Shown here piece by piece: positions 44,189 to 56,155 of a stretch of 64,000 bases of DNA. The stretch covers positions 2,517,288-2,581,287 of the forward strand of contig BDSI01000002.1 in the NCBI GenBank assembly GCA_003117195.1. Direction: 5' to 3'. Every line of letters begins with the position of its first letter. The stretch's first letter is position 1. The position numbers and the translations under genes were made by a program. Origin of the DNA: Eudorina sp. 2006-703-Eu-15. Lineage: Eukaryota > Chlorophyta > Chlorophyceae > Chlamydomonadales > Volvocaceae. The notes beneath the pieces are model-generated. The model was not told the DNA's origin and ran no database searches. It saw only the letters and a list, made by a program, of their open reading frames with translations.

Positions 44189-45554
44189 GTGCCTCAAACT
44201 CGCGGGCCTAGCCTGGGCGTCCGGGCGTACGGTCCTGTCGGTGGTGCCCCTGCCTCTCTGGCGAGCTCTCTCGTGAGTGGCGCTGTGTCTGCCTCTCTCG
44301 TTCCTCTTTCCATCCTCGGCCGTTCGTTCTCCTTTCCTGGGCAGCTGACTCCGCATGTTGTTCCTTATTGCTCGCCGCAGGAGCTGCCTGCACCGGGGCT
44401 GACCGGACTGCGTTTGGCTGCTTCTGTCCACCCGCTATCCGACCAAGTTGAAGCTGTTGCGGCACCCCAGCGAACGAGCTACATGCTCGAGGGGTTGGCC
44501 GCCGTGCGGTCCGTTCATGACCGCGGCCACGCCGCCGGGACGGTGGCTCGCATGAATCGCGCTCTCCAGGACTTGGATCTGTGGTTGCGGCAGTACGGCG
44601 GAGGGAGCGACTTGCTCACCTGTACCCCTGACCAGGTCCTGGTGTATGTGGAGCGACATTGGGCTGCTGCCCATCCGGGTCGCAACCCCACGGGGCGTCC
44701 GAGCCCCAGCGCTGTCCTTTCTCAGCTGTCGTTCCTGTCAACCCAGTTCGATCTCCTGGGCCGCAGCGGTGTCTACAATTACGACACTAAGCTGGGCAAC
44801 CCCTGCCTCAGCGCCCAGGTGTGTCTTTGTACCGGCGTGGGTATACTCGCCAGGCCGGCGCCTCCGGTTACCAGGAGCTCTCTGCGGTGCCCCTGAGCGC
44901 CGCCAAGTACCGGCGGCTCGCGGAGTACCTCTACCGTCTCGCGGCCGTCTCCACCGGGCTGGTGCGCGTGGCGTTGCTGCGGGACCTCCCGTGCGTCCAG
45001 TTCATGTGGTTGACCACGACGCGCGGCCACGACTGCGGGCGCCTTTCATTAACTGACTTCCGCGACCCTGCCAACGTTCGGCTGCCGTACCGAGGGTTTC
45101 CCCTTCCTTTGGTGGGCCCGGGGGGGCTGACAATGGGCCCGGGTTTGGTCTGGTGGTGGCTCAGTTGGGTATCAAGACGTATCAGGGGCGCCGCGCTCCT
45201 GCTGTGGAGCTCCGCCCTCAGGCGGATCCCGCTCTGTGCTTCGTGGGCACGCTCGCTCTGTACATGAGCTTCTGCCGTCAGGTGGGGTACCCCATCCAAG
45301 GGTACCTGTTCCGTCCCCTCGGGCGCCGCCAGGACGGTTTCGAGGAGCGCCCACTGAGCAGCTCCGCGTTGTCGCTTCGTTTGCGCGTTCACCTTCAAGC
45401 CGCTGGGGAGTATGATGGCGAGACGCGTCACAGCTTCCGGCGGGGGGCTGTGACGATGGTGTGGCCGACCCTTGGCCAAATGCGCTCCCGCAGCACTTTG
45501 TTGCGGTATTTGGATCCCCAGCGGCACCTGGCGGCCCCTGTGGAGTCCGGCTAA
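44189..45554 (+). pseudogene. Tyrosine recombinase of a DIRS-type retroelement, two frameshifts
   Basis: Tyrosine recombinases integrate DIRS-class retroelements. The reading frame runs from about 44189 to 44818 (helical N-terminal domain: GHAAGTVARMNRALQDLDLW, LTCTPDQVLVYVERHW, SAVLSQLSFLSTQFDLLGRS), shifts near 44818 at a GTGTGT run, continues to about 45150 (RRGYTRQAG, LTTTRGHDCGRLSLTDF) and shifts again to the frame ending at 45554. The catalytic set is readable across the frames: Arg in TTRGHDCG, Lys in GIKTYQGRRA, HxxR in TRHSFRRG, and the nucleophilic Tyr in LLRYLDPQRH. I see no reverse transcriptase or RNase H nearby, so the element is an incomplete, inactive remnant. No intron borders explain the shifts. 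Confidence 0.82.
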
Positions 45555-46582
45555 GGGTGTCTGTGTCGCGCACTGGCTGCCGCAGTGCGTGGGTCCCGAG
45601 TATGCGTGCGTGATTTGTTTGGCCGGTTGCGCGAGGGCCCCGTTCCTGTCATGTGTTTGATGGAGAAGGGCGGGTGGGCGGCGTTTGGAAATTAACTTCA
45701 CGCGTTCTGCGAAGAAGTCGAATGAGTAAATGGTGATAAGGTGGACAGTGACCAAGAGAATGCCGACTGTTACCTTGGTCCGCGGCTGAGTGCGCGCCCC
45801 CAGGTGGCCGTACGTTCGTACATATCAGAGCGGCCCAACTACCATAAACCTACTTTAACGACCTACCACTTCTGTAATTGTCACTTCTTTGATGTCTGAA
45901 ACTCCTGGGCCTGGCTTTTCCTCGGGCTGACGTTGAACTCAATCCTACTTAATTTCTTCTTTTCAAGGAGTTTTTGTTTGCCGTCAGTCAGTGAGCGACT
46001 TTTCGCGAGTCGGGTGGTTTGCTTGTAACGGACTTCAACTGCCTGCCACTATGACTACGGACGACTGCCTTTTACTCGGCGCACACACGGACAGGGGCAA
46101 TCCTAGGGGACGGGGCGCCCCGAACGCGCTTCGCGCTGGGGAACCGCCCAAAAAGAAAGCCTCCGGCCAACCAACCCCCATGCAGCCATTGCACCCCACC
46201 GTCAATCTTCGCGACTCAGATGTTGGTCTCCATCAACGCACCCAACCCAACACCGACACACCGTCGGGGGGCGCATTCGTAGGAACGGGGTTACCGCCGC
46301 TGCCGAGGATCCCCCTGGCTGACTTCCCCACCCGATCCGCGTCTCCGTGTTGGTAACCGCAACGGACAATTCAAACTATCATACATGTTGCAGGAGACCT
46401 AGGGTCCCCTACCCCTACCTAGGGTATTTGATACCCGTATGGGGGCCAGCGGGCAACCGAATGCGCCAATAGGTCCCCCACAACCTTCAGAGGCCTCCTC
46501 CAAACAGCAGCGGGCGTCCCGGAACTCAGGACGCGTCAAGCAATGACACGGCCGCGGAGATGGCGGGGGCGGGGGCCGGCGC
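45555..46582. other. Intergenic, 3' flank of the retroelement and of the TFIIS-N gene
   Basis: No gene recognised. Contains the second copy of the AGCCTCCGGCCAACCAACC-type motif (about 46155-46182). Confidence 0.5.
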
Positions 46583-49500
46583 CTACCCCCCTTTCCCCGC
46601 CGCCGTATGCGCCTTCGGCGCTCCACCACCAGCACCAGCACCAGCACCACCACCACCGCCACCGCCACCACCATTGCCACTGCCACCACCGCCACCACCA
46701 CCGCCACCACCACCGCCACCACCACCGCCACCACCACCGCCACCACCACCGCCACCACCACCGCCACCACCACCGCCACCGCCACTACTGCCGTCCCCAA
46801 AGTTGACATACGTCCGGAAGGTCACCAGGTCGAGCGCCTTGGCCTGCCGCAGCTGCTGCGCGACGCTCTGCCGGGTGCGCTCCGCGACGGCGGCGTCGGA
46901 CGCCTTGAGCGCGGATGTCAGCGCCTTGGCGGTGGACGCCAGCGCGCCCAGATGGCGGCGCTGTACGGGAGAGAGCGGCGGCTGCGGCGGCGCGGCGGCG
47001 GAGCCGGCGGCGGCGATGGTGGCCCCATTGACCAGTGCCGCCATGGTCTGCGCGGAGGCCGCCAGCAGCGCCGCCACCTCCGCCACCTCCGCGGTGGTGC
47101 TGCTGGCTGACGGCAGCGCGGGCAGGCGTGGAGAGGCGCAGGAGGCGAGGCGCGGGGACGGCGGCGGGAGGGGCGGGCGCGGGGCAGCTGAGCCGGCTGG
47201 GCCGGGCGTGGGGGCCGCAGCAGCGGCCGCGGCAGCGGCCGGCGCCGCCGCCAGTGGCGGTGGACGCTCCGTCGCGGCCGCAGCAGCCGCCGGCGCCCCG
47301 GCGGGCGGAGCCGGAGCTGTTGCCGGTGGGGCCGCTGCGGGCGCGGCTGCGTGTGCAGGTGCGGCTGCAGTCAGCTGAGGTGCGGGCAGGAAGGGCGACA
47401 GCGGCAGCGCAGCAGGGCGCAGCGGGGCCTCCTCCAAAGGGGGCTCCGGTTCGGCAGCAGTCGGTTCGACAGCTGAGGTCGCGGCTGAGGTTGCGGCAGC
47501 GGGTGTGACTTCCGCCGCGGGTGTGGCGTCCTCGGGAGTGTGTGCGTGCGCCAATGCCGGCGCCCGCGGCGCCGGGAACACGACAGACGGGGCCGATGGC
47601 TTTGCCGGGGCCAAGATTGGTTGCGGAACCACAGCTACCTGCGACTGCGACTGCGGCTGCGACTGCGGCGGTGGCGGTGGCGGTGGCGGCACTGGCCTGG
47701 GGGCATGCCGATGGGGGTGCGGGCCGTGCGGCGGTGGCGCCTCCAGCGGTGGCGCCTCCGGTGCTGGAGTAAGCTGTGGATTTGGGACGTCGGCTCGGGT
47801 CTGCAGAGGCTGGGTCCTCTGAAGCGGCCGTGGCGGTTGCACAGCAGCACGCTGCTGTGTGGGTGGCCGAGGGCGCAGCCCGGGCCTACGAGGCCCCTGC
47901 GGCTGCGGCTGCGGCTGCGGCGGCAGCGGCGGCTCCGGCAGTTGCTGCGACAGCAGCTGCGACGGCGGCCGCGGCGGCTCCGGCGGCTGCGGCGGCTGAG
48001 GCGACGGCGGCTGTAGCGGCGGCTGCGGCATCGGCCCCTGCGGCGGCGGCTGCAGCTCCATGCGTGGCGCAGCAGCTCTGTCGTACGAATTGGCCGCTGT
48101 GGCCAAGCGGGTGCGGCTGAAGAGCCGCGGGGTGGGGAGTGGCGCCGCCGCGGGGGCGGTGGTGGGCGCCGTGCCTGCACCCGAGACGCCCCTTGGCGAC
48201 GGGCCCGCTGTCGTACAGGCGACGGGGACTGCGGCGGCGCCCAGACTGAGACGGCCGCCGGTGGTGGTGGGCGCCGTCGATTCCGCGCCCGCGGCCGCAT
48301 CGGCGACGTCCGTGAGCACCGGATGCGGGGCCCCGGGCGCACCGATGCTAAGCCGCGGCGGGGACAATGACCCCGCCATCCTGCCGCCGGCGGCGCCGAC
48401 CACGAACGGCGTCGGCGTCGGCGGGTTTGCCAGCGTGTGCGACCCATGGGCCACACCTACATGCCTGCCGCCAGCGCCGCCGCCAGTAGCGGCCACCATG
48501 CCCGCTGCCACCGCCGTTGCCGCTGTCGCCGCCGTCGCCGCCGCCGTCGCCGCCGCCGTCAGCGGCGCTGTCGCCCCCGTCGCCCCCGTTGCAGCCGCCA
48601 CATTGGCGGGCGTACTGCCGGCGTGCGTTCCGCTCAGCATCTCGTCCACGCTCGGGAAGACGATCTCGTTGGCTTGGATCCTGGATTCCAGGGCCGCGAC
48701 CGGATCCTGGTAGGCCCGTGGGTCGGTCATGACGCGCAGGCGGTGGAGGAAGCTGCCCCGCCAGCGCCGCAGGATCTCGCCGGCGAGTCCCGAGACGGCG
48801 GGGTGCGGGTGGGCGGTGTACTGCTTCACCTGCGGGAGCGAGCCCCAGGGAAGCCGTGTACGACAAGTGCTCGGCAGCGGTGATGTGGTGACGATAGATG
48901 TGTCACACGTTCATGAACGACGGGTCATCCTCAGCAAGATCGATCTGGATCCCGCCATGAGGGTGTCCCCTACACCGCGCGACATACCTCTGGGGCCAGG
49001 CCGCTGCGGTTCCGGTCCTGCACCGGGAGTGGCCCTGCCACTGGCGGGCGCGGGTAGACCGCAACGAATGACCACCCGCCCGGGCGTGTTTTTTTCTCGC
49101 TTTCGCCCCCACCCACCCACACACACACCCAGCCGACTCCGGTTAGGTGGGTATTGTAGCTTTCGGGTTCGCGTTTGCTGTCCTTTCGCTGCTTTGATCG
49201 TGGGTCTGCTGTTGCATCCTTGTTTGCGCACGCCCATCGACGAGGCGGCGCGGCGCGCACACACGCCTTGGAGCCCGGACGCTGGCACCGTAATCTCGAC
49301 GTTCCTCCCCAGCTGCATCTCCAGCAACCGGTTTGACCTCGGGCTGGGTCGGGTCCTGCTGTCCCTTGCATGTCCGTCGCCGCCCCGCGTAAGCCGCCCG
49401 CACAGCCGCGGCTCTCCATTACGGGGACACAATGTCTTTGCTTCTGCTTTATCGCATGTCGCCCCTCTTTTCTATATACACGTCCCCGGCCTGTCGGCAA

Positions 49501-52500
49501 TGCGCAGCCAACGGCCTCACTCGTCCGCGTGCGCAATTAGGGTCCTCGCAAGTCGTGTCTCTCGGTTTATTTTAACACATCCAGCCGCGCACCCCCACCC
49601 CCACCCCCAACCAGGCCCATCAGATTTGAAGATCGCAACAACAGCACGGAGCGTGTATGCGGCCCGCCGGCGGTACCGGCACCCGCCCTGCGCCCCTGCC
49701 CCCTCCGCGCCGCCGCCCGCCCGCCCGGCCCCCTCCCTCTCACCTACCCTGTCAACCAGGTCCAGGTCGCTGCTGGCCAGGCTGGGCACTCGCGGGCACA
49801 GCGCCGCAACCTCCCGCAGCGCCGCCAGGGCCATCCGTACACCGTGCCGCGTCAGGTACGGGTCCGAGTACGACCAGCTCATGGCGGCGTCCGGCGCGCG
49901 ACCCACGGGTCGGGTTTGCAGGACGGACGGCGGCGGTGGCGGCGGCGCCGCCGCCGTCTGGGATGCCGACACGGGTGCGGCGTGTCCGTGCCCCACACAG
50001 CTGCCGTTGGGCGTTGCGGCCGCCGGACGAGAGGCTGACGTCGGTGCTACAGCCGCCGCCGCCGCCGCCGTCACCGCCACCGCGGCCGTTGTCGGTTGCA
50101 CTGACGATCCAGGCAGGGCAACCGCAGCGGCCGTTTGTGATCTGGCTCCCCGAGGGGACGCATGGGTCGCAGTGGCCCATGGGTCGGTGTGCACTCGGAC
50201 CGGTTCGGGGGCGCGGCCGCGGCCGCGGCCGGAGGCGTGTTCGGAGGACACGTGGGTCGCTGACTCGGTGAGCGCCGCGTCAACCCCGTCCACCAGTAAT
50301 GCGCGGAGGCTGCGGACCGCCGCCATCTGCTCCTCGGCATCTGGCGGACGCGTCGTCGTACCAACTGCCACACCCCGTCGTGTTAGTGGTGATGCGGGCA
50401 GAGTCCCCGAGCGGTTACGCACATCAGCCGCGCCAGCAAAGGCCCCTCCAGCAGTAGCAGTAGCAGTAGCAGCATCAATAGCAGTAGCGTTTCCGGCCGC
50501 AGCCGCCTCGGCAGTAGCCGCTGGCTCACCTCCCGCGGTACGTCTAGCCGGCGGTGGTTGCGGCGGAGGCGGCGGTGCATCCGCCGCCGCTGCGGTGCCG
50601 TACGGCGCCGGTCGTGTCAACGCAGCCGCCGTCGCCGCCTCCGCCGCCCGCGCGGCCGCCTCCGCCGGGCCCGCCGCGAGGTCTTTGAGGCGGTCGATGG
50701 CGATGAAGGGCATCGAGACCCGGTGGTGCGGGCGGTTTGCCCCCCGCAGCAGCTCGTCTAGGACCCCCTGGGGCTGCTGGCCGCCGACCCGCTCCTCAGC
50801 GGACATCTGGAGGCGTCAGGGATTGTTATTATTAAGGATGTTACAGCGGGCCCCACGGGTCATCGGTGACGGCCAAAGCTTCCTCACCATTAGGGATTGG
50901 TAAGGCAAGCATCAGCTGACTGCCAGACTGGGGGACGGGGGCCCGAGATGGCCAAAACCGTAACCGTAACCGTAAGTCCGCAACCGTAATCGCACAGGGG
51001 GGTGAGGGGCAGTTCCAGCTTCCGTGCGCACTCAGTGAGAGTGGCCACTGGTCAGCAGCTCAGGAGGCGTACGGCGGGGTGCGGGGTGTGCGCCGTACCG
51101 GCGAGCGGCGACCCTTATCATTTGGTCCCCGCGTGCGCACGCATCGCCATTCCCAAATAACCTATACCTACAACCACATATCCCAAGTTGCATGTACGTT
51201 TATGAATCTTGATCACGTTGCATTACGAGTCCTGATTATGTTTTACACAGGCATGCGTTTGCCCAGAAGGAAATGGTTTCTATATTTAACCGTTACCGTT
51301 AATGGTTTGCAGCACGCGGCAAAGTGATTCTTTCTGCACGTGCGAGGGCTCGGAGGAGGAGGAAGGGCTCCACCGGCCGTGCGGATGGCCGACGACCTCC
51401 CGGCCCCATCTCCCCCCTCCGCCCCCGTGCCCCCGCTCAACGGCCTCCTCCTCCTCCTCCTCGCTCCTCCTCCTCTGAGACTACCGTACTGCCGTGCTGA
51501 GATACTGCTGTATTGCCGTACTGCTGTGCTGCTGTGCTGATACACGGTGCCGCACCCAATAGGGGCATCAACGCATCATCCCGACCACCCACACATCGTT
51601 GCGCACGAAGGCGCCTGCCGGATCTGCTCCGAAGCCGCGCAAAAGAAGTGTAGCTGCAGTTGAGTGCCCTGGCCCGGTGGATCCGCTCAACACTTACCCC
51701 TTCCGCAGACTATCCTAGTATCCTTGTGACCTTGCCAGCCCCCTCACCTGGCCCCTCACCTGGCCCCTCACCTGCCCACGGACCCAGCTCGCGATAGTCT
51801 CCCGCTCCACCTCCCGCGCCGCCGCCTCCGCCACGGCCCGCCGGCGCAGCGCGGCCAGGTGCGCCGCCTGCGCCGCCCGCACCCGCGCCTCCCGGGCGGC
51901 GTCGGCCGCACGTGCCAGCTTGCGCCGTTGCGCCACCTGCGCCACTCCCGCCGGCGGCCTGTGGCAGAGGCAGAGGCGGGGAAGCCGACTAGCTGACGGG
52001 AGTGCCCCGGACCCGGGGAAGAAGACGGCCGCAGGGCGGCAGGGGCCGCACAGGCTGGAGACCGTACGCTCCTAGAGGCTTTCCGCAATCCCGCTGAACG
52101 CCCCCTTGCATGTACGGCATGTACGGTGTACCGTGTTGTGCCGTACGGAGCCCGTGGGCAGGCTTACGTGATTACGTGGATTGAACTTCCGTACAAATCG
52201 CTGTGTGCCATTCAACGGTCATTCGCATGGTGGCATGGCGCGCTTCGTTGCCGGATGGGGGCGTTTGTGCAGGTCACCAAACAAACGGGGGGTGCACCGT
52301 CGTCCCCCGGGGGGGGGGGCCTTGCCACCCCCGTCCCACACAGCCACACTGCCCGCGCTTTCCAAGTGATACCAAGTCCTACCCAAAACGGAGAGCCGCA
52401 ACTCCGGGGCGTCGACTGTGGGCCCGTTGGATAGCCCGGTTCGGGAGTAGGGGATCCACCTTGTAACGGTTTTCTCATCAACTGCAACCCGGCTCATTCA

Positions 52501-54245
52501 CTCCTGCCCTCCCCTCCCCCCGTTATGGTCCGTTCTGGGCTTGCTCCTCCTATTGATCCCCTTCCCTGCCCTGCAGCCTCCCGACGTGGCCCAATTGGCC
52601 CCACGTCCCCCCGCGGAAACACGCACTCGGGCCTGGCGCCGCCGGAGCCGCGACCGTCCGTGAAGTCCCCTCGGACCCCGTGGCCCTCCGCCCCGGGCCC
52701 GGATACCCCCACACGGACGGTCGGCAGCGAGGGCGGAGGAAGGGCGCCCGCCGGCTGCGGCTCCGCCGCCGCCGCCGCCTCCGGCTCCACCGGCCGCGGC
52801 CACGACACGCCCCCGCCCCCGCCCCCGACCCGTATCAGCTGCTGCAGCTCTTGCCACGGCTGCTGCTGCCGCAGCTGCTGCTGCCGCAGCTGCTGCTGCC
52901 GCAGCTGCAGGTGCCGCAGCTGCTGCTCTTGCCGCTGCAGCTGCGTCCGGGGGTCCGTCAAGGGAGACTGGGGCGATGGCGGCGGCGGCGGCGGCAGCCA
53001 CTCCGACGGTGGCGGCGGCGGAGGCTGACCGCCCAGCGGCACCTGCGGGCTAATGGTCCAGTCGCCGAGCGCCTCGGGTCCATGGAATCGGTGCGGCGGC
53101 TGCCCCGCAGTCGTCATGACCTGCATACCCGTACGGCAGGGGACCCCGAAGGACTGGCTGGGCACGGGGTGGTGGTGGCCGAACCGCCCCGCGGTGCGCA
53201 AATCTGGCGGGTACTGACCAGTGACCACCAACAACCAACTGCCATTTCCTCCATCGCACCACCCGCCGTACGAAGTCCACGCTGGCCGCACATACCGGTA
53301 TGCCACCCGGCCCTCCCTCCAGCGTTTCCCAAGATCCACCCCGCGCGGTGGGGCAGCCGCAATCCGACACCTGCTGCCTGCCCGATCATACACAGGACAA
53401 AGCATCGTCCCGGACAGCCTGGCCCCCGGACAGCCCCTCAGCTGTTACCGGTGTGGCATTCTTACGTCTGACGGCGGTGGCCGCCGTCGCGGCTGGGACG
53501 CCGGCGGCAGCGGCTGCGCCCCGTCGTCCAGCGGATGCCATCCACTGCCGTACACTGCACCAGGGCAACGCATCACACCGCCATGGGACGGACCACGGTC
53601 GCGCGCGGGAGCGGAAGCGTGGAGGGGGGAGGCTTGGGGCGCTAGGGTGCGGGGTGTGTGTAAAATGTCGCAGGTACTGTACGGCACCACCCTGAGCGGT
53701 GCTTCGGCGGGGCACCGTCTCGCATATCACACACGGAGTTAAGGGTCGACGGTTGTGACGGTTGCAGTATTCGGTCAGCGCGCTGCTGTATGTGCATCAA
53801 CTCGTCGGGCGGCCCCCAACCCGCCCATGCACCCGGGCCAGGACAGCAGCAGCAGCAGCGCTTTTCCGTGGGGTATGGGTTGGGGTTGGGGTTGGGCTTT
53901 AGGGTTTGCGCTATAGGGTTTGGGCACAGAGTTCCAGCGGCGCAGAGTTCCAGCTGTGCTGCACAGAGCTGCATAGAGTAACTCCACTGTCGCGCGGCAC
54001 CGAGGGCGCCCCCCCTCGAGCAAGCCACCACCGGGGAGACATGCGGATGCCGTACTTCCCGTGGGGTTCCCGCCCTAACCACCCGTCCCTCACTCTCACT
54101 CTTTCCGTACGGCACTCACGGCTCAACATGTCGGCTTCCCCCGCCGGGTCATCCGGGCCCTCCATCAGGTGGCCACCCCCCGGGGGTGGGTCCATGTCGA
54201 CGACCGGCGATGACCTCTCTCGTTTTCGTCCGTCAGCGTCCACTC
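46583..54245 (-). CDS. Large protein with a TFIIS N-terminal (LW/TND-like) domain and long low-complexity regions, 5' end uncertain
   Basis: Exons, phase-consistent: 54245-54120, 53554-53466, 53120-52830, 51936-51772, 50806-49748 and 48829-46583. The key domain crosses the last junction: LREVAALCPRVPSLASSDLD-LVDR, then VKQYTAHPHPAVSGLAGEIL-RRWRGSF. This is the helical pattern of TFIIS N-domains (shared with Med26 and IWS1), where basic and hydrophobic helices end in L-A-x-x-L-x-x-x-W. A transcription-elongation or Mediator-type nuclear role is therefore likely. Other parts: a Gln/Leu-rich stretch (about 52840-52960), an Ala/Arg coiled coil (RRKLARAADAAREARVRAAQ), long Pro/Ala/Gln regions, a helical SPVQRRHLGALASTAKALTS segment, and a C-terminal poly-Gly run from a 12-base repeat. 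Weak points: the GTCGGG donor after 52830, the true start (perhaps upstream or at an internal Met), and a possible GTATGT donor near 46810 that would remove the poly-Gly tail. Confidence 0.58.
46620..46792. repeat. Dodecamer array (ccaccaccgcca)
   Basis: About 10 copies of CCACCACCGCCA plus related CACCAG/CACCGC triplets at the left. On the minus strand it encodes poly-Gly at the C-terminus of the TFIIS-N gene if that exon is not spliced earlier. Confidence 0.92.
50826..50853 (-). repeat. Dispersed GTCCGCTGTAACGTCC motif, minus copy just before an exon
   Basis: TTATTATTAAGGATGTTACA followed by GCGGGCCCC. Its reverse complement matches the copy at 55480-55507. It lies about 20 bases upstream of the exon that starts at 50806 on the minus strand, within the intron 3' end where branch point and polypyrimidine tract are expected. 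Confidence 0.7.
51744..51776 (-). other. Three tandem splice donors 12 bases apart
   Basis: On the minus strand the exon ends in CAG|GTGAGGGGC repeated three times, giving possible exon ends at 51772, 51760 and 51748. All keep the reading frame and each extra unit adds Val-Arg-Gly-Gln. Confidence 0.8.
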
Positions 54246-54337
54246 CTGTCTGTCTTGTCGTACGCAGGGAGGGAGATGGCGGCATGAAGAAGATGTGGGT
54301 CGTGTGTGTGTGTGTGTGTGTTATTTAAGCAGGCAGT

Positions 54338-54400
<63 letters not shown>
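54338..54400. repeat. (GT)n microsatellite, about 31 units
   Basis: Uninterrupted GT run, upstream of the TFIIS-N gene model. Confidence 0.95.
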
Positions 54401-54401
<1 letters not shown>

Positions 54402-55479
54402 GTTACATATCTGCCTTGCCGACGCTGGCCGGGGGCGCTAACCCGCCCCATACGGGAGACCGCCGAAGCACTCTCCCAGAGAACTGGGAGAGGGGCGAGG
54501 AGACACAGCACGGGACCACAAGGGTGCCGTGCACCCGGGGCCTCTAGCCCCATCTAAAACGCGCCACGATGTCAGGCACCAAGCCAGCCTGCCCTTATAA
54601 AGCCGATCACGGGGCCAACTCAAACAAAACCCCTACACGTCCAGCGCAACCAGCAGAAGGCCAGGTACACACGGCAAAAGGGGACCACGCAACGGAGCGA
54701 GCACTATGCAGGTGGCACGGCTCCGATCCTCCTGGGAAAGCAGTCACGGTGTGTGTGTGTGTGTGTGTGTGGAGAGAGGATGTTGGTGGGATGGGTCGTG
54801 GGCGCGCGGAACGGCGCGTGAGGTGAGGGCGTGGCGCCCGGCGGCGGCGGCTGCACGGCGCCCTCGCTTGGGGCGGGCGCGGGGCCATCGTACGGCGAGG
54901 CTGCGGTGAGGTATGCGCGGTGGGCCTGACGGGCCGCTACCCGCAATCAACAAACAGGCAATGAGACGGAGGGAGCAGGGAGGGAGGGGCCAGCGCTCAT
55001 CTCCGTGCAGACAGGAGCCGCGGATGTACTCTCCAAGGCTCACGCGCTGATCGCTGAAGCTACAGCAAACAGCATATCAGTAAAGCTACAGCATGTAAGT
55101 AGTGACGACGCTCTTCTGAGTTTGCTGTGTTCCTGCTTTTAGTCAGGCGCACACGCACGTGGCTTCCTCCCGCTGGAAATCAGGGCACCGAACGCGACGC
55201 CGTGCATCGTAGGATGCGCAGCCGTGCGTAAGCACTCAGTGAGAGCGGACGTGCGTGCGTCCAAGCAAAGCGAGCAAAGCGCGGTGCCGTCCCTATTTGG
55301 AATGCGGCCACCCAGCAGGTGGGACTGCTGCGACTCTGCGTCCCAATAGACTCTGCGTTCGTCGGAGCTCCCTCACCTGTTGGTTCGCGGCGCTGGGGGC
55401 CGAAAGGGGCTCGAAAGGGGCGTCGACAACCAGGACTGCGTTTTTGCAGTGGGAGATGATCAGCAAAAGGTGAACCCGC

Positions 55480-55507
55480 GGGGTCCGCTGTAACGTCCTT
55501 AATAAAA
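55480..55507 (+). repeat. Dispersed GGGGTCCGCTGTAACGTCC motif, plus copy
   Basis: Followed by TTAATAAAAAGG. Near-perfect inverse match to 50826-50853. Confidence 0.75.
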
Positions 55508-55705
55508 AGGTGGCTTGAGCTCAATAGAAGAAGGGACTTGGCCCCATCGTTGTCGGTGTGAGGAAGTGTTTCGATGAAAGGGACAAACCTTCATTCCGAT
55601 ACTTTCGTAACGGGTAAGTGATTCTGGATGAGGCCGCAAGACACTTTTCATGCCGCCCAATCGGGACCGCTCGAAGACGGACATAAGATATACTTGTTTG
55701 CAATT

Positions 55706-56155
55706 TCATACACGGAAACGACGACCAGATATCTGCTTCTGACATGACGTCCTTGGCGCGCTTCTCCGCTTGGGGCCTTGCTTCCAAACGTCCCGCGGGT
55801 CGCTCTTCCGTAAAACATGTGTTGTGTTTAACACGAACTCCCTCCACACATACTTGGTCAGCAACGTTGATATGGAGGGCTTAAACTGCGCCAGAAGCAG
55901 CGCCACAAACACGCACCAGCGAATCGGGGCCTGACCGCGAATGTCACCGCCAACACGCGCCAACGCGGCTTCGCGCTCCTGTCCTGCAGGCTGGGAAAGC
56001 CCGGTACGCGCCACTGCGGCCTCATCCACTGCGGTCTCATCCGTCAGCAAACAAACGCCCATGTATGACCACGGATCACACACGCACACAGACGTCCAAA
56101 CCAGTGATTCCATGCCGCCATGCCGCCCGCCATGCCACCCGCCAGGCATCAACAC
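55706..56155 (-). CDS. Possible ORF or exon of unknown function
   Basis: An open frame in an AT-richer island with amino-acid use that looks more protein-like than its neighbours: EAAVARTGLSQPAGQEREAA, then IRWCVFVALLLAQFKPSIST and a basic end. It has one hydrophobic stretch that might span a membrane. There is no recognised family, no clear start and no assigned splice partner. It may be a fragment of a mobile-element gene. Reported with low confidence so that it is not lost. Confidence 0.25.
   Translation of the reverse strand: MLMPGGWHGGRHGGMESLVWTSVCVCDPWSYMGVCLLTDETAVDEAAVARTGLSQPAGQEREAALARVGGDIRGQAPIRWCVFVALLLAQFKPSISTLLTKYVWREFVLNTTHVLRKSDPRDVWKQGPKRRSAPRTSCQKQISGRRFRV

Noticed and set aside
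44818..45150. Introns in the tyrosine recombinase explaining the frame changes
   Set aside because: The conserved protein sequence continues without a gap across both shifts, leaving no room for an intron. Small indels explain it.
46560..47378. Plus-strand open frame with poly-Pro and poly-Ala
   Set aside because: Antisense of the last exon of the TFIIS-N gene. It arises from the CCACCACCGCCA array.
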